A stretch of DNA of 64,000 bases from Undaria pinnatifida. Taxonomy: Eukaryota; Sar; Phaeophyceae; Laminariales; Alariaceae. A program made the translations under genes and the position numbers. The notes below the pieces were generated by a model, which searched no databases, had not been told where the DNA came from, and worked only from the letters and a program-made list of their open reading frames with translations. The stretch covers positions 5,197,919 through 5,261,918 of the forward strand of contig JABAKD010000016.1 of the NCBI GenBank assembly GCA_012845835.1, written 5' to 3'. This document shows, piece after piece, positions 48,713 through 62,400 of the stretch (within the stretch, counting starts at the first letter, position 1; each line of letters starts with the position of its first letter).

Positions 48713-49934
48713 GCATAGGGCACAACTCTGACCCGCATAAGAATCTGAGCCTGGCCCAATTAAGTCACGTATACGTAGTACTATATCTGGTAGCGGGCAA
48801 GAGCCAAAAAGGGGAAACAACACGTTCACAGATTTTCCGCCGCCACGGAGAACGCTAATTTCTAAGCTGTTCGTAGGTACAGTCCAGGACGCGATAAGTT
48901 GGGGTTTTAAGGCTAGCCTACTGCATTAAACACAAGGAAATATTGTAAGGCTCAGTTGGATATGTCTGCCCGTTTATCTGGCCGGCCTGCTGTCCCGCCG
49001 TTCGCCGGGGGGCGAGCGTTGTGAGGCTTAGTTATGGCAGGTAGTTTGGCTAACCTGTTGCCGGACTAATGCCCTCTACTACCTTGACAAAAAATCAAGT
49101 GTTCGTGAGTAAAAATGTAGGACACAACCTGCCTCTCATGATAGTTTAAGCCGGACTCAGAATAAAACACCCTTCCTGTTCTGTAACAGGCAAGGATTGC
49201 GCGGGCAGACAATCAACAGATAGATAGCGGTAGATACGGTAGATATCAATAGCTAAATGGCAGTAGATAGATACCAACATATAGGTATATCTTATGTATA
49301 TTATAGAGGGGAATTATATAATTTAATCAATCATCAATCATTTCGTTCGGGGCGGTAATGGGGACAAATAGATTTTTGTTAATAATTCGTTGTTTTCGGG
49401 GATTCGGGTAGACTACAATACACAAGACAGATATCAACAGGTGTCTATGTATATATATATTGGTCCGCCGCACCTCCGGAGATACTTCCACATTTTCCCC
49501 CGAAGGTTTGGTGTGCTCGAGCGAGACACGCTCGTCCGACAGCCACGATGCGCGGCTGAAGCGCGCTGCAAAGTGTGACAAGGGTGCACGCAAACGTTAC
49601 GCGGCTTCTCCTCGCTTGAAGAGTTCCTACGAATATCTTCTCTCTCAGGGGAGCACTAAAAAACAAAATTCTTACCCCAACACCTCTTTTTTCGAGGAGA
49701 CAGACAGAGGGCGAGGAGGGTTACTAAAACCAAGTAAACATAAGTTGAACGCCGCCCCCCCCCCCCCCCCCCCCCCCCCGCGCCATTTTCTCGATTCGCA
49801 CAGAAGTCACAACGCTCCGATTTCGCGTTTTTTCCTCTGCGTCTGCTCCCCCAAAATCGGACTTTTGAGGCTATCTTTACCCCAATGAACAACCATGGGT
49901 ACCCCAGGTATTGAACGAAAAATGAGTCGCCCCA

Positions 49935-50114
49935 CGCTAAGGGTGCAGCAGATTCTAAGATTTTTCTGAGCTCTCCTAACATGAGGAGAAGAAGGTGAAT
50001 ATCTCAGCCGAAACATGACTTCGAAGGCGTTCGTTCGCACAACCCAACCAATGTTTTCCATGCGCCAGTCCTTCAAAACAAATATGCTCGTGAAAAACAA
50101 AAATCATGCTGACC
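49935..50114 (+). repeat. R2 dispersed repeat, copy 2
   Basis: GGGTGCAGCAGATTCTAAG, TTTTCTGAGCTCTCCTAACA, CATGACTTCGAAGGCGTTCG and CACAACCCAACCAATG match 15860-16010. It runs straight into the 96-bp satellite. Confidence 0.85.
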
Positions 50115-50583
50115 GATGGTTCCACACTTGAGGAGCTTAACCGGTAAGAAGAAACGCCTGGCCCAAACAGGGCAACTCCTACCGCACTATAGAGGGATGA
50201 CTCTCACATCGATGGGTCCACACTTGAGGAGCTTAACCGGTAAGAAGAAACGCCTGGCTCAAACAGGGCAACTCCTACCGCACTATAGAGGGATGACCCT
50301 CATATCGATGGGTCCACACTTGAGGAGCTTAACCGGTAAGAAGAAACGCCTGGCCCAAACAGGGCAACTCCTACCGCACTATAGAGGGATGACTCTCACA
50401 TCGATGGGTCCACATTTGAGGGGCTTAACCGGTAAGAAGAAACGCCTGGCCCAAAAAGGGCAACTCCTACCGCACTATAGAGGGATGACTCTCATACCGA
50501 TGGTTCAATATCGGGGAGCCTAACCGGCAAGAAGAAACGCCTGGCCCAAAACGGGCAACTCCTACCGCACTATAGAGGGATGA
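50115..50583 (+). repeat. 96-bp satellite, five units
   Basis: Units start GATGGKTCCACACTTGAGGA at 50115, 50211, 50307, 50403 and 50499, each ending CCGCACTATAGAGGGATGAC. The first four units are nearly identical and the fifth is diverged. Since 96 is a multiple of three, one frame stays open as a 32-residue repeat. Confidence 0.95.
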
Positions 50584-53000
50584 CTCGTTTCCCCTATCTC
50601 GGCACGCCTCGATTGCGGAGGGCATCGAGGCAGGAGGCAATGCTCGGTCGCAGGTGTGCGCAGTGGCAGCAATGCAAGAGCATTTGCCTAAGATATTGTG
50701 AAATCTGGCTGATTGAGACGTTTGCTTCGAACAAAAAAAAAATGTTATGTAAGGTCAACTGTCTTACAAAAACGTGAAACTTTACAGGGCTGCGCACTGG
50801 CACCTGCCGTCGGCAGAGCTTATACTGACTGCGAAACAGTCCATTGGGCTACTGGTTTGTTTAACAGCACCATCAACCTTCCAATCCGAACAAAAACTTG
50901 AAAATATATTAGTCTGAGATCACGGAACTTTTTCACAACAGTAGATTGATATCCCGGATCAACAAAAGTGATAGAACAATAAACGGCCATGCGTGCAATA
51001 TCTACGGCGGGAACACACAAACGTACCCTCGCGTCCTGTGCGGCAGGTGTGAAAAAAAAAAGCAATGCACAGCTGCAGCTACGCAGTACACCCGCCTCCC
51101 CCCCCCCAGGATTTACCACCCACGAGGCAGTTACATACTATCCTCATTGCTGTCTCTGAAAGTGGCCGCGCCAGAAAACAAACAACTTCATTCGGAGCTG
51201 TCAACCATATGCAAGAACGTATGCACAACGTGATGAAGCCCGCCTCACAAGCAGTTCTTAGCAACAGCGCAGCTCACGCTTCATGCGACTCGCCGAACAT
51301 CTCACGGCGCTTCGCGCTTGGTGCGCGTGATATCTGCATGATCGACGAACAGTATCGACGTGCTCCGTCCCGGCATTGTAGGGTTGCGAGGGTCTCTGGT
51401 CATACGACTACGGCTATTCATGAAATGATTACACCCCCGCCCCGTCTTCCAAGAAGAGCACGAAACCCCATTATTGTAGTGTTAACGTACCAGGTGTAAC
51501 TGATCGACGATTAACCTCTTCGGGAAACGAGAGAGAAACAATGTCGAAACGCACCAAACCAAAGGAAGGGGGACGTACTTCCAGGGTTTCTTTCTTCGCC
51601 AACTCGAACTGAAACCCACTTGACCGGGTCGCTACCGCTTTTCGTTGTGCTTTATCGGTTTCGCCATGAGCACCAAAGACGTCAGGAGACGGTCAGTCAA
51701 GGGAAAACGCCATGCCCAGCGGTCGTTCAAGGGTGTCAAAACGATCGTTCCACACTAAAACCTAGTAGTTTGGAGTCAGTCAAGGTCAAGGGGTGACAGT
51801 GCCGTCTCCTGACATCGTTGACAACCACCGTCATGGAAATACTTTTTTGTTACGCTTCGTCGGCAAAAATTGTTTTGTGTCCGTCCTTGAACGGGGTCCA
51901 AAGCTGCCCGCGCGAGCGAGATAAATTTGGTCGTGGAAATGGGAGTAGCCCCCCTTGCCGCCGCCTTGGTTAAAGGTGGCATGATGATTATTGCATCGAC
52001 CCCAGGAAGCAGCCCGAGTCTCTGGGCTGAGAGATGGTGTCCGATTTGCAATGCAAGGGGCTGTGCGACACGCGTGCAAAGGTGGTGATGTGCTCGTACT
52101 TCTTGCTGCACCCTGTCTCCCGAGGCGGTTGACGCTATTCATACAGTATCGTAGCAATCGTTCTCTTTTTTTTGGTTGCCGTGCACGGAACGACCCCCTA
52201 AAAATATTTGTAACGGGCGGGTGGCCGATGCTGTACAGTGGCTGGCGGTCCGCATTTAAGGAAGCACGCTGTCAAATCTTTAGCACCGCACTCCTCCCGA
52301 CACGGGAGCAACACTTGGAGTTAGACTAGGTTATTTTGTAGGAGTTGAAAACGGGCAAAAGAAACGCCAAAAAAAAATTGCCAAAAAGAAAAAAAAATGG
52401 GTGTAAGAAAGGTTCATCTTTGTTCGTAAAATAAGAAATTGGGTGTACCAAGGGTAGGAGAGACAGCGCAAAACCGCGCAATCTGACATGAAGCGGTGAT
52501 ACAAGAAACTGTAACCGTCAATGCCCACCCGATATAACGAGCGGGGTCGACCCAGAATGTGGGACGTACCAAGAAACAGGAGATGCCGAAGAGAGATATG
52601 TTTTGAGCCGAGAGCAAAATATAAACCGTCGTTTAAGAAACGTAGCGCGTGAGAGCACACAAAATAAGAACTTTGAGGCTAGGCACCATATCCGCGGTTT
52701 CTTCACAGTGGGTCCCCACTGTAAATCAAGCGGCTTGTTTAAACGCTTTTTTTTCCCTCTCAAGTTCTGTAAAAGTTTAGCGGTTCTTCCTCCCGAGCGG
52801 ATCTGCCGTGCATGTAAATATCGTTACCCCAGTCCTGAACGCTGAATGCTGCATTTATGCCGTACAATAACATGTGCAGTGGTATACCCACTTTAGGAGC
52901 CTCCGGTTTAAGACCACCCGTCTGGATAAGACCACGGAAGTCGGCTTGTCTCTATAGAACACACTACTTGGAACTGGTGGAGGATCATGGTTGTGCTAGC
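50584..53000. other. No supported gene
   Basis: Frames up to 144 codons (51065-51499, plus) match nothing known. One TACCAGGTG is near 51489. Confidence 0.45.
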
Positions 53001-53002
53001 GA

Positions 53003-53405
53003 AAGTTGAGGCCAAACATAGAGATAAGGCCACCGAAAAAGCCTGGCCCGAGGCGGCCTTAAATTGGGCAAAACTTCATAACAAAGATGGAGATGCAACC
53101 ACTGAAGCGGCCTGTGCCGAGGTGGCCTTAAAGTGGAGAAGAGTTAGGGCCAGACATGAAGATAAGACCACTGGCCTGTTCCGAAGTGGTCTTAAAAGCG
53201 AGAAGAAGTTAAGGCCAAAGATGGAGAAACTACCATTAAAATAGCCTGTCCCGAGGTGGTCTGAAAATGGGAAAACGTTAAGGCCAAACATGGGCATAAG
53301 ACCGCTGGCCTGTCCCGAAGTGGTCTTAAAAGCGAGAAACAGTTGAGGCCAAAGATGGAGATAAGACCACTAAAATGGTCTGTCCCGAGGTGGTCTTTGA
53401 GTGGG
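53003..53405 (+). repeat. 69-bp tandem repeat, six diverged units
   Basis: Units start at GAGGCCAAACATAGAGATAA (near 53008) and recur near 53078, 53148, 53213, 53282 and 53348 with GGTGGTCTTAAAARYGAGAA between. The array lies about 80 bp beyond the predicted stop of the phosphodiesterase gene. Confidence 0.85.
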
Positions 53406-53487
53406 TATACCACTGCAGATACACCCCCTTTTAAAACCACGCCCACGTGTTGGACACATCACCCGGAATATCTGTGGGATGCTGTTG

Positions 53488-56400
53488 TTAATAGCAGTTG
53501 GCAAAGGTTTCCCACTGGGATTTCTTCTTTACACTGGCTACGAGTGATAACGTAGTGGAGCTGGACATCGTCGGAGGGAGGGTATGCCGATAACGCCTCT
53601 CTACGACAAAAACACAATTAACTAACTAACGTGCCCCCCCCCCCTCCCACCTGTAACGTTGCGGTGCACAGGTCGGCCGCGGGGCAATCGAGGAACGATA
53701 CCCAGCTCTTAAAAAGTGGCTTCACGAGGAAGGTTATGAAGTTTTTCTGGGACGTGGCGATGTCGGTGTTGTGGCGATCGCACAGTGGAGACGGCTCCAA
53801 CCCCAGCGACTTTTCCTCGTCCCCCTGTAATGCCACACGTATTGCAATTCAGTATCAACAAAATTATCATGTTGTTTTATGCCCTGGTAGTCCTGAACAA
53901 AGCGGGGGTTTTTGTCGTATTGGTTAGCGTTGCAAACGCCGCTTAACCGCTTTAGCACTGTAGCATATATATATATATACATATTTTTTTTCCGATACAA
54001 ATTACTTGTAAATAGTGCGAGACGTTTTTTCAGTAGAACTGCACCAGAGGTTTTTAGGGGACAAACCACTTGGAAATAGTGTGTGTGGGATCTTTTTTTT
54101 TTCAGTAGTACATAGTCGAACGAAAACGTTTGTTTGAACCCGGGTATAGCGATCACATGAAAGCGAGAAAAAATGAGGCTTTATCACAACTTGTGGGGAT
54201 GGCGTGAACCAGTACGAGCACGATCATAGAAGAAGAAGAAAACGTTGTTGTCTATTTATTTAACAATGACTGTCTCGAGGTGTTGGATATGTATGTGTGT
54301 GTGGAGGACAGGGTACGTAGATACCGACAAAATCTCCGATCACACATGCCAGCAACGAAGACACGTTGACCAACGCCCGGTTTATGAGATATGCCATCAT
54401 AATGGATCTTCAAAATGGTTCATATTCGGCAATATCAACCCTGACCATCACTGGAAACGCATGGTACTCTACGAGAACGACCTAAGCCCTCTCTTATCAC
54501 TACATAAAAGATGCCTTCGGTTAACATGAGAGAGGTTGGTGAGGGCATCTCCTTGCCAAGCGAGAACGACCTAAGCCCTCCTTATCACTACAAAAAAGAT
54601 GCCCTCGGTTAACACGAGAGAGGTTGGTGAGGGCATCTCCTTGCCAAATGTACAAAAGAGCAAGTAAGTCTCGGCCTCGCCCAACACCCGTCCAAGACCA
54701 AAACAAGGCTGACGTCGTCGGAGGTGGCGACCTTTACAATGGCGTCGACGAGTCTCTGAACTCTACTTCCTGAAAAAAGAGAAAGACACAATCAATGAGA
54801 CGGACAAAAAAGTATCGCGTTAACGAAGGGAAAAAAATAGCACACCCCTCGAGCTTGCCGTCACCCCGTCTTCCCGCCCTCTCCACCGTTCGAAGCTCCG
54901 CTACGGATTTGGCGAACGCTCCACGACCACGCCCGAAAAAGTATTGGGCATACGGCGTGGACACTGAACTTGGCGATGAGTCACAACGAAGGACCCCTGG
55001 TAAGCCACACTTTCAGGTGCTACGCAGTCTGCGTGAAGATTCAATGGTTCATAGCGTAAAAAGTTAACTATTACGGAGATCCGCTGTTACCAGGATGAAC
55101 TGTCAAACAAAAAAAAGGGGCAGAAGCACCCGCCTTTGCTGGCTAGCGTTTGGTTTGTGTAAATTTTGTTGGCTGGTCTCACCAGGCACACAGAGCCTCG
55201 ATCGAACAATCGAACACACTCTTAGCGTAGGGAGAGCTCTCCTGAACGGTGGCGATGCTTTCCGGTTTTAGTGTGTGATTTCATCCTGTTAACAATGGAT
55301 CTGCCGTAATATATAGGTTGTCCATCTCTCTTGGATGAAGAGTCAGGACGGACAATGGGTGTGCTGATATCGCTGGGTAGAAACAAGCATTTAATGGGTG
55401 TAAAGACAAAACGCACACGTGGCCAAGGGTTACGTTATTCTAGTGTTAGACTACAATGTTCGCCTGCGGAATGCGGTCAGCTTGAAACCCCGGGGGTGTC
55501 ACAAGCTAAAAAAGGGAACGACAGGCGTTCCTACGAGCGATAACCTGGGAGCTCTTGAAAACAAGAATAATTCACCGCGCAAGTAACCGGGTAAATGACA
55601 CCTACCAGCCCAAACGAGTTTATATAGTGTTACATAATATTATATATATTCTTGTATACAGCCCCAACTTCACCGCCGAGTTCAGACCACTCGGCCGAGT
55701 GGCTTTGCACCATCGTTCAACAAACGCACAAAACAATCTTCGACTGTGTCGCGTAAAAAACAATTCAAGCAATTCAAACAGCTCAAACAGTTCAAACAGT
55801 TTAAACAGTTTAAACAGTTCAAACAGTTCAAACGATTCAAACAATTCCATGGCGGTGTTTATCGCGAAACCACAAAGCACAAAGTAATTGGGTACGAAGG
55901 CCGCGCGAGTGGGTTGGTTCTGCGTTGCTGAAAAAGGAGGTCCCAAAAGTGCTTACGAGCTGTAGTACAACACTACCGTGGGTTTGGTCACATACATCGA
56001 TTGTGTGAAAAACTCGCCTGCAGGAAGAATTCTTCGATAACGTCGCGAGTCCATCGCAGGTGCAGTGGTGTCGCCCGGGTTGGATGTGAGATGTCCGCGC
56101 TCTTGATGCAAACCTGTTATTATTATAAGAGGGAATGTGCGTTTCTGTTCTTGACGGTGACAAGAAAAATATGGACCCCGTTAGCATTGCCTGACGCGTC
56201 CGCCCACCACCAACGCACACAAGTTGACCACAGTTACAGATATCCCGCTGCGTGAGTCCCTGGCGATAGCCATAACGATGTACTTGATGACAGTGACGGA
56301 AGCCGAACAAACTTCGCGTGTATCACACGCACGCACGTGATCAATTTGTTATTGTTGTGTTGCATTAAATGAGCACACCTGGTACTCTTTGCTTTTTGCA

Positions 56401-59400
56401 TATGCACTCTGTTTTCCAGCTCAAAAATCGGGGGAGGTTTCTGGCCTCGGCGGCCTTCTGGACTAAATCCGTGGTCGAAGGTGCCATCGATTCGCCAACG
56501 TCCAAATCAAATATATCTCACTTCACAGTTGGCTCCGACAAGAAAAGAAAAGAAAAAGGAAGCCAAAAGCAAGCATAACAATCGTTGTGCACCGACTAAA
56601 AGAACGATACGTGCCTTGCATTGCTGACCTTCATGGCTTAAGTGTGTATCGGTACTTTCCGATTCACCTTCATAGCAGAAGCGTAGGTCTTTGCCCTCCC
56701 CTCTTCAACCAGCTCCCCTTCGTGAATATCCGTTAGGTGGCTGTTGAACTCCCCCAGCACATCAAAGTGCATCTTCAGGTCGGTCGCGAGCACCTTCGGC
56801 GAGGGGAGACATGGGGGGACCGGTGTTATGGCGGCGAGGTACGCCTAACAGGGTACAAAATGACAAGTTGTGGGTGACTCCAAGCAGGAACCGGTAGGTG
56901 GCCAACGAGGAACTAAGAAACACCACGACGCAGTTTGGGTAGGGCCACCGACCGGGGCAGGAGGTCTAATCTAATCCACTCATCGACGTTGAACGATCGA
57001 TTCCAGCGGAAAACAATACCGCAGTATTCTTCTGCACGGTCGTTTCAATCCAGGGGACGGGCAGCGCGCTGAAAGCGCACTCATCGCGAGGTTTACCCCG
57101 GGCGAGGCCTTTACCTCGCGGCAGGAGACCTCATCTAATCCAATATTTGCATTGAATGCTCGATCCCAGCGGGAAACAATGCTGCAGTATCATGCATGGT
57201 TGTTGGCCTAAGAGCTACAGACCCTCTCACCCCGACACTACCGGTATGGAGCACGTCGGTGCTTCACCGACCAGACAGACGTTACTTGCACCATGTGCGC
57301 GGTGCCGTGAGGTGTTTGGCGGACCGCATGAAGGGCGAGCTGCATCCTACTGAGAACTGTTGATGATGAAGACCGGGGGGGGGCGGGGGTGCTCATTTGT
57401 CGCTTACCTTAGTCATTTGGCCATTGACCACGCGTCCCTTTCGAGACGGAGCACCGTTCCTACTCCAATTAGAGAAACCTCCAACATTTCGGCGCTCATT
57501 ACGTTTTATTCATGCGAGTATTACGATTGTTTTCCTGATCCTATCTCCTTCCTGTTTCGGGTTTTCGTGAAGGGTGCGCGGAAGGGGGCCGTTCTGAATA
57601 TTGAAGCGTAGTTCTGAAGCGCTTTCTTCACATAATGTGAGCGTGCCCTGGTAAGGGTGCGAACGGGTCGAGGGCTGCATGAGGAGGTTCGAAATTAAAC
57701 GGCGTTTCCCACACATAAACCCGAGAAAGGTACTGGACGACGAGCCTATAAGCTCTAGATGGAAACATAGCTTCCTGCCATAGCCCATAGCCGCGAGAGC
57801 TACAAAATTGGAAACAAACGTTCTGCACAAGAATTGAGTGGATCGACACCACGAGCCCGTCGGTACCAAGGTAACGTTCGAGAAAAACATTTTTAACCCT
57901 GAAACGATGGCGACATCGTCGCTATGCTAGAGGTTCGTGCTGTTCTCGGAGGGCAAAAAACAGGATGATCAAAACCCTCAACAAAGTACCAAGATGCCAT
58001 CCACTCCGCGCAGAATTCCTGCTTGAGGTCACCGAATCATCGGTCATCTGGTGACATCTGAGCGATAGCATCTGAGGTCACTGCATCCTCGTCGTCCGGC
58101 ATCATTGAGGTCCCTTCGTCTGAGATCTGTGCGCCATGGTCTCTTGTGATTACCGAAGCATCAGCATGTAGGTTTGCCAGAGCACCATCGCTTGGAATCT
58201 CCGGAGAATTATCGCCTGGGATCGTGGGAGCATGATCGCGTGGGATAGCCGGAGCGCCATTGCAGGGAATTACCGGGGCACCATCGCTTGGGATCGCCGA
58301 GGCATCATCGCCTAGGATCACCGGGGCATCATCGCTTGGGACCGCCGGGGCATCATCGTTTATGATCGCCGGAGCATCATCGCTCGGAATCGTTGGAGCA
58401 TTGCACCTGGGATCATCGGGGCATAATTGCCTGGGATCGCCGGAGGGTCATCGCTTGGATCACCGGAGCATAATCGCTTGGGATCGCGGAAGCATCTTCG
58501 CTTGGGATCGCCAGAGCATCCTAGCCTGAGATCATCGGAGGTCATCGCTTGGGATCACCGGAGCATCATCGCTTTGGATAGCGGAAGCATCTTCGCTTGG
58601 GATCGCCAGAGTATCGTCGCCTGGGATTTTCGGAGAATCATAACCTGGGATCATCGGAGCATCCGCATCTGAGAGCACCCAAGAATCATCGCTTGGGATC
58701 GCCTGAACATCAACGCTTGGCACAGATGGAGGACGATCGCGTGGCGTCATCGGAGTTTAGGCATCTGGAGTCGATCACCGAACGTCTATTCCGCTTGGCT
58801 CTCGTCTCCAGTAGAGGTTTCCAGTCGGAAATACCATTCATTCGTCATATACTGCCGCAACATTTCGCCGACGCTTTAACTCGTATATAGTTTGGGATCA
58901 ATGAGGACTCTCTGCTGCGATCAGCCGGAGACTCTCACCCAGGGCTACTACCCCCACGTTGATTCGATGGTAGTCAACGCGGCACCTCGTCGCAGAGAGT
59001 AGTTACCCCGGGAAAATAAACACTACAAAATAAAACTGATGTCGTTGTCGGCGTGTCTCGCGCACAATGATGGGCGGGCGGGATGGTCTGTTTTCCCTAA
59101 CCGCTTCCTACTCTCTCTAGCTGCTGCACGGGAGCCAACGATGCAAGTGGAATCGTCTTGCTTTTTCTGTACAGCTATCAGGCTTTTCTCCCACCCCGGG
59201 GATGGCCTTCTTCCGTCCCCGGGGTTTTCGCTCCAAGATTACTGCTGTAACATTTCGTCGACGCTTTAACTCGTATATAGTTTGGGATCAATGAGGCCTC
59301 TCTACTGCGGCATGAGATCACACCCATACTTGTTGCCCCTTGCCCTTCTCTCAGGGCGCAGTGTACTTGTCTCTTGTTAGCATCCTTCCTTCGGGTTTCT

Positions 59401-62400
59401 TGTCGACCTTATGATGCCCAAACTTCTACAGTACCTTGATCCCTAGTAGTTTCGGCTTTGATGGTCCCGTGCACACGCTGCGTACGAACGTGCAAACTTC
59501 GCGGACAGCTGCAGGACGTCCGCCTCTATGAACGCCGTTTGGCGAGCTCTCGTCTCCAGTTGAAATTTCCAATCGGAGATACCATTCATTCGTCATATAC
59601 TGATACTTTTTAGTGTTTCGATAGAAGGAACACTCTTTTAGAAACATTTTTCCTGGCTGACAGCGTGCCTTAGCCCAAAAGATTTGGAACTTCGTCTTCT
59701 TTTCTTTTTGGCAGTACGTTTCGTTGTATACCTAGCCCATGGGCTTGCTAGTCGGCAAACACATTTGGTTTTCTCCAAAATCGGTTTTTGACACATGCTG
59801 CGGTAGAGGTGTGTGTACCGTGTGTGTTTTCTGGGGCTCCTAACGTATTGAGGAGGAGTTATTATACCTCAACCAAAAAAATGATTTCGTGTAAACTGCA
59901 AGAGTGCGACCCGATGAACAAAACCCATGGTGTAGTGATACAAAAAAGTTCGTGTTGCCAAAAAACAATAAGACGAAATTCCTACGATTTAGGGTACAAA
60001 GGAGAGAGTACCATCATTCAGAAAAAAAAACGAAAATGCTACAACCTCTAGCGAACGGTAGCACGCGCCTATAGAGCCCCTTCATCCGAGGGGCCTCAGA
60101 CAAAAAAAAGGTATACCTCCACCGAAGCATGAGTCTTCGTTGGTCAACAAATACACACATGTATATACAGGCACGCTGCTCCCGCTTGGCAGCTTATTCC
60201 CACCCCGACTTGATCCCACCGGGACCTGACCCCTCCCATTCGACGCTGGGAACATAATTAGCCGCCGGCAGGACTTGTCAAGCACCCGGATCCCCCGCCT
60301 TTAAATGGATTGACCCTCGGAGCATCATTTAGCCACCGGCGAGGCCCGCCAAGCACCATGACCCCGCGGTCGACCACGACCGAAGGTGGGCCACAGAAAA
60401 AGAGTCGAGGATCGACGACAACTAGCAAAACAAAATTGTCGAAAACCAGCGGAGGCTACGAACTGAGGTAAACTCGTTTTGTAGAGAAGAGAAGTACGGG
60501 TTTCATGATAAGTCTAACTTGAGTATTTTGGAACGCCTGTTTTGCCTTGTACCGGAGCAAGAAAAAAAAACACATTTCGAAAGGAGGTCTACTTCGCCTG
60601 ACACCCGCCGATGATATGCCCCCACTGTGCTTGGTGGGCTACCCGTTCGTATCTCACCATCGAAATCATGATGCGGCGAATCTCTTGCGCCATGGGTGGC
60701 GCCACGTCCCGAAAAAAGTTGCACTCGTCTTTCCGCAGCAACAGAAACGCCTTCCACACAGATTCCGGGGAGGGGGGGGGATAGGGAGAAGTGAAGGGGG
60801 GACGTGTGCGACCGGGGGGGGGGAAGGGAAGGGGGTCCGGGATTGAACTGCGGGTGGGGTGTGGGGGGGTGTAGTGGTGAAAGAGTGTCGGGGCGAGGGG
60901 GGGGAGAGTGAGGAGAGGGGGAGTAAGAGGGTGGAGGAGTGAGGGGATGGGAGCGTGCGGGGGAGTGGGGTGTGCGGGGGGAGGAGGGGAGTGGGGTGGG
61001 GTGGGGTGGGGTGGGGGGCGGTGAGGAGTGACGGAAGTGTGATATGTATACAGCACTAGATGCAGGTTGCGTTACCAGACGTTTTACGCAAGAAGGGAAC
61101 GTAAATGACGCTTATGTGGGACCATGATACCTGGTGGCCACCTGGCTCTGCCCGCGGTATTCAGGTGGTGCTGAGCTTGTAACAAACAGACCCAGTGCAA
61201 GCGACACGCCCATTACGATTGCAACACCGTGTATCGGGTTATAGTGGGCACTGGCAATGTATGTGGCGGGTGGGTTGTCAACACTCGACGTTCCCAGCGG
61301 CGGAGCCTTGCCGAGTATCCGTATTCGTACCACATCCTCCTGAACCGATCGATTCTTCGGCTCATGTTGGTCTCGCTCGATCCACTATCGCGTCGATCAC
61401 TAGTTCATCACAGTATTTCCTCTAACGTATCAATTCCGTCTTCCACTAAGCACAGAGTACAAGAGCACGTACGAGGGAAATAATTAGCCCCCCCCGCGAA
61501 AGCAGTGATGGGACCCCTCGCAGTAACCGCCGGAGTGTTTTGTGTTTCGTCCTCTTTGGCTTTTCCTCCCCCAACCGACTAGTAGGCCCGCTACCCCCAC
61601 AGCCCCATTCCCCCTGCCATCGTATGCCAAAAGGTTCGATCTTCGGCTTCCCTGGGCTTTTTCTTCACGTTTCTGTCGCTATTTTGTGAGTGAAAGGTGT
61701 TGAAGCGTGTGCACCGTCCACATTGTCGGATGACAAGAAAAATTTGCAACAGTACAGTCGTCGCTCGGAACTTTCGCGCAACAGGATATTGGAAATTGTG
61801 GTCAAATAGCGTGCGTTGGGTGGACGCCTGCTGCGATGAAGGAAATGAAGCACTTTCTGGCCAATTTTATTTTTTCTGAAGTTCGGGACTTCTTAATTAT
61901 CCCCTTTAGAGCCCCCCCCAAAAACCCTCCCCATACTAAATCCAAGTGTTTTTGTCCCCGAAAACGGGTTTCCAGGTGCAAAGGCGTTAATACAAAATCG
62001 TGGGAATGAAAACTCTTCTTATTATAACCAATACCAGGTACCTGGTATGATTTTTTGTATGCCTTGGTCATGGTATGACTTTTTGTTCATCAGGTTTGGG
62101 GCGAGATATAATAGAGCACATCATCAGGTCAGGAGCTCGATGCGTGCTACGATGGAGGTGCATCACCTTTTTCTTTTTCTTAGGTTCCTCAATTTGGGCG
62201 GTGAAAGACCACTCCCAAAAACTGATTTGGAGGGGGAAAAAAAAAAAGAAAGCTACTACCGGACGAAGCAAAAAAATCCCCACGGCCTACGTACGCGACG
62301 AGAATCGTGCAAAAAAAACGGCCTATTATTTTTTTGTTTTCCAGCGATTTTTGGTCAAGAGCGCCCCGTCATTCAGAAAGCATTTCAGACGAAAACTGCT

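Larger units (their letters stand above)
53825..56017 (-). other. Phosphodiesterase intron with GC-AG splice sites and several repeats
   Basis: Donor GCGAGT at 56017 and acceptor GGCATTACAG at 53825. It holds an inverted CCACACTA element, an 88-bp duplication, a 9-bp array and no recognisable gene. Confidence 0.7.
56794..60657 (-). other. Largest phosphodiesterase intron (3.9 kb)
   Basis: Donor ATG|GTGAGA at 60657 and acceptor TCGCCGAAG at 56794. It contains a diverged duplication near 56950-57210 (TCTAATCCA ... GGAAAACAATACCGCAGTAT and GGGAAACAATGCTGCAGTAT), the 24-bp minisatellite and further duplicated fragments. No nested gene is supported. Confidence 0.65.

Noticed and set aside
50116..50523. 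135-codon frame with a 32-residue repeat
   Set aside because: The 96-bp unit is a multiple of three and lacks stops in this frame; the unit belongs to a dispersed non-coding repeat.
50115..50583. CRISPR-like array
   Set aside because: Repeats are contiguous without unique spacers and the DNA is eukaryotic.
57510..57890. 126-codon minus-strand frame as a phosphodiesterase exon
   Set aside because: The catalytic domain reads directly from 60658 to 56793 with normal spacing, leaving no room for an extra exon.
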